A stretch of DNA of 10,371 nt from contig MGSR01000084.1 of assembly GCA_001798565.1 (NCBI GenBank), positions 1,572 through 11,942 of the forward strand, written 5' to 3'. The stretch is from Deltaproteobacteria bacterium RIFCSPLOWO2_12_FULL_60_16 (GTDB lineage Bacteria > Desulfobacterota > Binatia > UBA9968). The number at the start of each line of letters is the position of its first letter. The stretch's first letter is position 1. Below the pieces are notes generated by a model that saw only the letters and a list, made by a program, of their open reading frames with translations, searched no databases and was not told where the DNA came from. The position numbers and the translations under genes are program-made. This document shows, piece by piece, positions 6,865-10,371 of the stretch.

Positions 6865-7971
6865 ATGAGTCTGCCGCGCAGCTTGGAGGAGATCAAGGAA
6901 GATATCCGCGGCCGGATCGGCCGGCGCGCCCCCTTCCTCCATGCCGACAAAACCGAGGCCGAAGCGGCATTGGCAAAATTGACCGGCGTCGAGGGTGAGC
7001 CGTGGGCCGCGGCCTGGAGCGAGCTCGGGGCCCGGTGGGAAAAAAAGGCGCGCGCCGAAGAGGCCGCAGGTCATTCTCCGTCAGCGAGAGAGGCCTACCT
7101 CAAGGCTTACGGTTACTACGGCATCGCCCGCCATCCGTTCCCGAATTCGCCGGGCAAGCAGGCGGCCTACCGCAAGACCTGCGAGATGTATCTCGCGGCC
7201 GCGCGCTTCTTGATCCCGCCACTGGAGCGCGTCGCCATCCCGTTCCCGGACAAGCCCATCGCCGGCTATTTGCGGCTGCCGGAAAAGAGACCCGCGCCTC
7301 TGATCATGCACTGGGGCGGGATCGATAACTGGAAAGAGGAGCGCCACTCCTTCGCCGAGGCCTTTCTCAAGGAAGGCTGGGGCTGCTTCGTCATGGATAG
7401 TCCGGGAACCGGCGAGTGCCCGGTGCCGGCCTCGGCCGACGCCCATCGCGTCCACAGCGCCGCTCTCGACTATCTATCCAGGAGGCCGGAGATCGACTCC
7501 AGCCGGATAGCGGCAGTCGGCGCGAGCTTCGGCGGGTACTGGGCCACCAAGATGGCCCATGTGGAGCACCAGAGGCTGCGCGCGGCGGTCAACTGGGGCG
7601 GCGGGGTGCACTACTTCTTCCAGCCGGAGTGGCAGGAGAGATCGCGCCACGCGCCGTCCTATCTTTTCGACCTGATCGAAGCGCGCGCCAATCTCTTCGG
7701 CAAAAAAACCTTCGAGGAGCTGATCCGGGTGATGCCCGCCCTTTCGCTGAAGACCCAAGGCTGGCTGGATAAGCCCTGCGCCCCTCTCCTGCTCGTGAAC
7801 GGAAAAGAGGACAAGCAGGTGCCGATCGAGGACTTCTATCTCCTGCTGGAGAGCGGGAATCCCAAGACGGCCCGCCTTTTCTCCGGCGGCCACATGGGAA
7901 ATATCGCGGAGATTTTTGAGACGGTGGTCGGCTGGCTCCACGGCATGCTCGACGGCCCCGGCTGGAAATAG
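6865..7971 (+). CDS. Alpha/beta hydrolase, FrsA / C-C hydrolase-like
   Basis: This 368-residue (ATG-start) alpha/beta-hydrolase has an N-terminal helical region (about 1-120, including AREAYLKAYGYYGIARHPFP) ahead of the catalytic core. That layout is typical of the FrsA/DUF1100 and 2,6-dihydroxypseudooxynicotine hydrolase-type group. Core motifs: an oxyanion-side strand PLIMHWGGIDNWKEE, DSPGTGE, the nucleophile elbow VGASFGG (Ser221), the acid in NGKEDKQVP (Asp316) and the base in SGGHMGN (His343). All three triad residues are present. No signal peptide is seen, so the enzyme is probably cytoplasmic. The ATG at 6865 is preferred over TTG 6856 because AAAGGA (6848-6853) is 11 nt from the former and only 2 nt from the latter. 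It diverges from folD and converges on the VOC/cupin pair. Its substrate is not recognisable; C-C bond, ester or carbamate hydrolysis are all possible. Confidence 0.85.
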   Translation: MSLPRSLEEIKEDIRGRIGRRAPFLHADKTEAEAALAKLTGVEGEPWAAAWSELGARWEKKARAEEAAGHSPSAREAYLKAYGYYGIARHPFPNSPGKQAAYRKTCEMYLAAARFLIPPLERVAIPFPDKPIAGYLRLPEKRPAPLIMHWGGIDNWKEERHSFAEAFLKEGWGCFVMDSPGTGECPVPASADAHRVHSAALDYLSRRPEIDSSRIAAVGASFGGYWATKMAHVEHQRLRAAVNWGGGVHYFFQPEWQERSRHAPSYLFDLIEARANLFGKKTFEELIRVMPALSLKTQGWLDKPCAPLLLVNGKEDKQVPIEDFYLLLESGNPKTARLFSGGHMGNIAEIFETVVGWLHGMLDGPGWK

Positions 7972-7979
7972 AACAAATA

Positions 7980-8113
7980 CAAACGCATTTAATTTAGTGA
8001 CAATGGACCATTAGAACATTAGACCGCAATGGAGCACTTTGACTCGCAATTCATTGCTCTACTGGTCCACTGCTCCATTGCTCCAAAGCAAACGCACTAA
8101 TTGCGTTTGCTTT
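7980..8113. repeat. Nested dyad with inward-facing octamer arrays in convergent spacer
   Basis: Left arm, + strand: AATGGACC, ATTAGAAC, ATTAGACC (8002-8025), then AATGGAGC (8028-8035). Right arm, - strand, read down from 8079: AATGGAGC, AGTGGACC, AGTAGAGC. The arms face each other, and GCAATGGAGCA (8026-8036) pairs perfectly with TGCTCCATTGC (8071-8081). An outer pair, CAAACGCA (7980-7987) with TGCGTTTG (8102-8109), brackets the whole spacer. The unit resembles the heptamer at 1360-1439 with one added base. The spacer holds no ORF. Confidence 0.65.
8085..8113. repeat. Perfect 12-bp hairpin at the 3' end of the VOC gene
   Basis: AAAGCAAACGCA (8085-8096) and TGCGTTTGCTTT (8102-8113) form a perfect 12-bp stem with a 5-base loop (CTAAT). 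The stem overlaps the stop codon of the VOC gene (complement of 8112-8114). No T run follows on either strand, so it is not a standard intrinsic terminator. It could stabilise the 3' end of the mRNA or act with Rho. Confidence 0.7.
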
Positions 8114-9002
8114 AGGAAGCCGCCGCCTCGCTCGCCGCGCCGATCTTCGCCGCCTTGGAGGCCCCTTCGTCGCTGGCCACGGCCTCCCACCAATTGCGGT
8201 CGGGATCGCTGAAGATAAACGAGACCTGCCCGTCTTTTTGCTCCAAGTCCCGGAGCTCGGTGATGCCGAGGCCCTTGCCGGACCTGGTAAACTCGCGGTG
8301 GGCCTCTTCCACGGCTTCCGCCGAGGCCAGCCTCAAGGTAAAGCGGTTGACGGGCTCGAGGAATTCGCGCTTTCTCCCGGGGAGCACCACGATATACCAG
8401 GGGTTTGCCGGGTGCCTGATATAGGTGGAGGTTCTGCCGCCGCCTATGATGGTAAGGCCCAGCACCTGCTCGTAGAAGCGGTCGCTCGCCGCCTTGTCAT
8501 CGCACTGCAGCGTTCCGTGGGACATCGCCTGAGGGATGTATCCCCTTCCGGGAAAGCGATCCTCGGTCAGAAGGGTTTTCCAGTGGGGCGCGGCGATCAC
8601 GCGGCCGTGCTCGACCGCTTTCGGGTTGTAGTACTCGATCTCCAGGTCGTTCCCGCCCGGCTCCTTCAAATAGATGGAGTAGGCGAAATGGGCCTCATGC
8701 GGGGTCGTGAGGCTCTTGATGCGGTACTGCTCTTTGTGCGCCTTGATATACTCGAAGGCCGCTTCGACCTCGCCGTGGTGGCCGACGCGAAATCCATAAT
8801 GGTTGTTGTGCGGCTTGTTGCGCGCGTTCGGTCCCCCCTCGTGGACGACCAGAAGCCAATCCGTGTTCGGATGCTTGAGAACGGCTTCTCCATCCGCGCG
8901 CCGCGCTACTTCGAGCGCCAGCAGGTCGGTAAAAATCGGCAGTGTCTCGTCCAGAGAGCGACATTCGTAGTGGCCATGGATGATCCCCACCGGTTTCAGC
9001 AT
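8112..9002 (-). CDS. VOC-family (glyoxalase/extradiol dioxygenase fold) protein, two modules
   Basis: The 296-residue protein has two tandem vicinal-oxygen-chelate modules (about 5-125 and 158-275). The first keeps a likely metal triad: His9 or His11 in GIIHGHYECRSLDE, His68 in NNHYGFRV and Glu122 in GNDLEIEYYNP. The second has His162 (MSHGTLQCDD) and Glu273 (NWWEAVA), but Asn/Arg where the middle His should be (PVNRFTLRL), so its metal site is probably incomplete. The C-terminus is a low-complexity Ala/Ser/Lys tail (about 278-296). Known families of this fold include extradiol dioxygenases, glyoxalases and fosfomycin-type enzymes; ring-cleavage-like chemistry is an inference. The start is ATG at 9002 with GGAAAGG 9 nt upstream. 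An earlier GTG at 9068 would lie upstream of the predicted transcription start. The gene follows the cupin gene by 88 nt on the same strand. Confidence 0.85.
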   Translation of the reverse strand: MLKPVGIIHGHYECRSLDETLPIFTDLLALEVARRADGEAVLKHPNTDWLLVVHEGGPNARNKPHNNHYGFRVGHHGEVEAAFEYIKAHKEQYRIKSLTTPHEAHFAYSIYLKEPGGNDLEIEYYNPKAVEHGRVIAAPHWKTLLTEDRFPGRGYIPQAMSHGTLQCDDKAASDRFYEQVLGLTIIGGGRTSTYIRHPANPWYIVVLPGRKREFLEPVNRFTLRLASAEAVEEAHREFTRSGKGLGITELRDLEQKDGQVSFIFSDPDRNWWEAVASDEGASKAAKIGAASEAAAS

Positions 9003-9046
9003 AATGAACGACCTTTCCCGCGCCGAAGAATTTGCTTGAAGATTGA

Positions 9047-9075
9047 TATTTAATGGAAAGCGCGGCACCTGTCAA
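9047..9075 (-). promoter_or_regulatory. Candidate promoter of the VOC-family gene
   Basis: On the - strand a perfect TTGACA (complement of 9070-9075) is followed after exactly 17 bp by TAAATA (complement of 9047-9052). It lies in the 88-bp gap after the cupin gene. Transcription would start near 9040, giving a leader of about 38 nt to the ATG at 9002. The VOC gene could thus be expressed independently of the cupin gene upstream of it. Confidence 0.5.
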
Positions 9076-9090
9076 GCAATGCATGCAAAT

Positions 9091-10173
9091 CTACCGCTTC
9101 GGCATCTGCACCTCGGCCCCGGACCGCGCGCAGGACTCCTCGAAGATGCGCCGGATCTCCGGATCCTCGTCCTCGTATTCGATCTGCATGCCCCCCTGCT
9201 TGATGGAGACGTCGGACTTGATCTTGCCGGGGACGAGCTTGTAGCGGCGGCTCAGCATCTTGAGCGCGAGGTAGCGGGCCGGGCGATCGCCCGAGTTGAA
9301 GTGCTGATGGAACCACTCCTCGGGCGGAACTATGATCGAGCCCGGGCTCCAGTCGAAGCGCATCCGCTCTTGTCCCTCCGGCCACATGAAAGAGTAGCCC
9401 TGGCCCGTAAGAATCATGACATGGGCGCCCGGACCGTGGCGATGCGCCTTCTTGTAGATGCCAACGGGAAATTCGGAAACGTGGGCGCCCATCGTGCTCT
9501 CAGCCAGCTCGAAGAAGATCGTGCGATTGCCCTTGCCTCTCTCGTGCCATGCGATCGGCTCGATATGGATCGCGTCCGCGACGAAGTTGGTCTCCAGGAC
9601 GCGGTCCTTGTAAAGCCTGCCCTTGCCCGCGAAGTATCCCTCCTCGCCTTTGAAGCGGTCGGAAAAGACATAAGGATTGTTCATGACGAAGTCTTCGCAG
9701 TGAAACAGATTGAACACCAGCGGCGCGTCGGTCACGGCCAGCAGCCGGGCCTCACGGTCGCCCTGCCCGTTGAAGTGCTGATACCAGGCGTTTAAGGGAA
9801 CGGCGAAGAGGCTCCCCTTCTGCCACTCGAAGCTCTGCTTCGCTCCGTTCCCCTGCCATACCGTCGTCGCCCCCCTTCCGTCCAGGACGTAGACCAGCTC
9901 TTCGAACAGATGCCTCTGGGGATTCAGGCTCTTTCCGGGCGGGATGCTGCACACATAGGCGTCGTCCAGGTAGCCCGTGCCTTGCAGATTGATGAACACG
10001 CCGTGGCCGCCCATTCTGTCCCACCATTTCAGCGGCAGCTCGTAAACATTCGCGACACCGTAGCCCTTGACCACGTCGATGCCCTGGGAAGCGGCCCACG
10101 CGTCGTAGGGCGTGTCCATGCGCTCCGCGGTACCATCCACCCTTTCGTAATTCGACGCGCTCTCTGTATTCAT
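9091..10173 (-). CDS. Bicupin protein, possible metal-dependent dioxygenase
   Basis: The 360-residue protein has two cupin barrels. Cupin 1 (about 70-160) shows PGKSLNPQRHLFEELVYVLDG, with His88 and Glu91/92, then VPLNAWYQHFN with His133. Cupin 2 (about 225-305) shows KKAHRHGPGAHVMILTGQG, with His244, His246 and His251, then VPPEEWFHQHFN with His289/His291. In cupin 2 the usual Glu of motif 1 is replaced by His251. A short charged C-terminal segment follows (EYEDEDPEI). The layout resembles gentisate 1,2-dioxygenase-like bicupins, but the sequence is not clearly one of them and the substrate is unknown. The start is ATG at 10173, with GGAGGG 7 nt upstream; starts further up (to 10263) lack a ribosome site. 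A TTGACA (complement of 10230-10235) lies upstream without a convincing -10. It probably forms a functional pair with the downstream VOC gene. Confidence 0.85.
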   Translation of the reverse strand: MNTESASNYERVDGTAERMDTPYDAWAASQGIDVVKGYGVANVYELPLKWWDRMGGHGVFINLQGTGYLDDAYVCSIPPGKSLNPQRHLFEELVYVLDGRGATTVWQGNGAKQSFEWQKGSLFAVPLNAWYQHFNGQGDREARLLAVTDAPLVFNLFHCEDFVMNNPYVFSDRFKGEEGYFAGKGRLYKDRVLETNFVADAIHIEPIAWHERGKGNRTIFFELAESTMGAHVSEFPVGIYKKAHRHGPGAHVMILTGQGYSFMWPEGQERMRFDWSPGSIIVPPEEWFHQHFNSGDRPARYLALKMLSRRYKLVPGKIKSDVSIKQGGMQIEYEDEDPEIRRIFEESCARSGAEVQMPKR

Positions 10174-10371
10174 GAAAATACCCTCCCGCCCCGATCGAGA
10201 TTTCTTTTTGTCCCAAAGCCGATACGCTTTGTCAAGTTGCAAGCAGGCTGGTACGCAACCCAACCACGTCCATAGTACAGACCTCTTTCTCCCGGCGGCC
10301 TGCCTGTCCCGAAGCGGCGCTCACCGCCGAAGGCGTCTCTCAAGATCGATGCAATAGCTCCCTCGGGGAAC

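Noticed and set aside
8001..8084. CRISPR array
   Set aside because: The repeating units are 7-8 bp, degenerate and contiguous, with no spacers and no cas genes nearby.
7980..8113. Insertion sequence remnant or MITE
   Set aside because: The outer inverted repeat is only 8 bp, no target-site duplication is evident and there is no transposase. A MITE cannot be ruled out, but tandem-unit growth explains it better.
9003..9068. Extended N-terminus of the VOC protein from GTG 9068
   Set aside because: The extra 22 residues overlap the TTGACA promoter region, and the ATG at 9002 has a well-placed ribosome site and begins the conserved module.
8238..9795. Long + strand open frames (8238-9053 and 9043-9795) antisense to the VOC and cupin genes
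   Set aside because: No recognisable domain; the - strand genes have ribosome sites, promoters and metal-ligand motifs.
10321..10371. C-terminal end of a further - strand gene entering from the right edge (stop TGA at 10321-10323, tail about YCIDLERRLRR)
   Set aside because: Only 16 codons are visible and another frame is also open, so coding cannot be supported. The 10174-10371 stretch otherwise shows only a TTGACA without a good -10.

Overview
The window comes from a GC-rich bacterium with a double membrane. A TonB-type energy transducer implies an outer membrane, and the glycine decarboxylase P-protein is split into two subunits, as in many deltaproteobacterial-type and deep-branching lineages but not in E. 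coli. The lineage cannot be named from this sequence; an uncultivated soil or subsurface diderm is a reasonable guess.

Layout. Left edge, + strand: the C-terminal part of an iron-type ABC transporter permease (1-523), then a TonB-family protein (592-1353), suggesting metal or siderophore uptake. Next, on the - strand and read right to left from 6688 to 1421, is a compact five-gene operon, folD-gcvT-gcvH-gcvPA-gcvPB. It encodes the T, H and both P subunits of the glycine cleavage system plus FolD, which oxidises the 5,10-methylene-THF that T-protein makes. The L-protein and the lipoylation enzymes are not in the window. The operon ends at a hairpin followed by six T's at 1352-1421. No glycine riboswitch is visible upstream of folD.

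Right part: an alpha/beta hydrolase (6865-7971, +) diverges from folD across a promoter region of about 176 bp. It converges on a two-gene - strand cluster, a bicupin protein (10173-9091) followed by a two-module VOC/glyoxalase-fold protein (9002-8112). The three look like catabolic enzymes (two metal-dependent dioxygenase-like folds and a C-C or ester hydrolase-like fold), but no substrate can be assigned.

The most unusual non-coding signal is that both convergent gene junctions (about 1360-1439 and 7980-8113) carry inward-facing arrays of related 7- and 8-bp units (about ARTAGGC and ARTRGASC). They form large dyads and run into the 3' end of the - strand gene. I found no obvious new defence or mobile system; the remaining points of interest are the acidic tail on GcvH and the uncharacterised cupin/VOC/hydrolase group.
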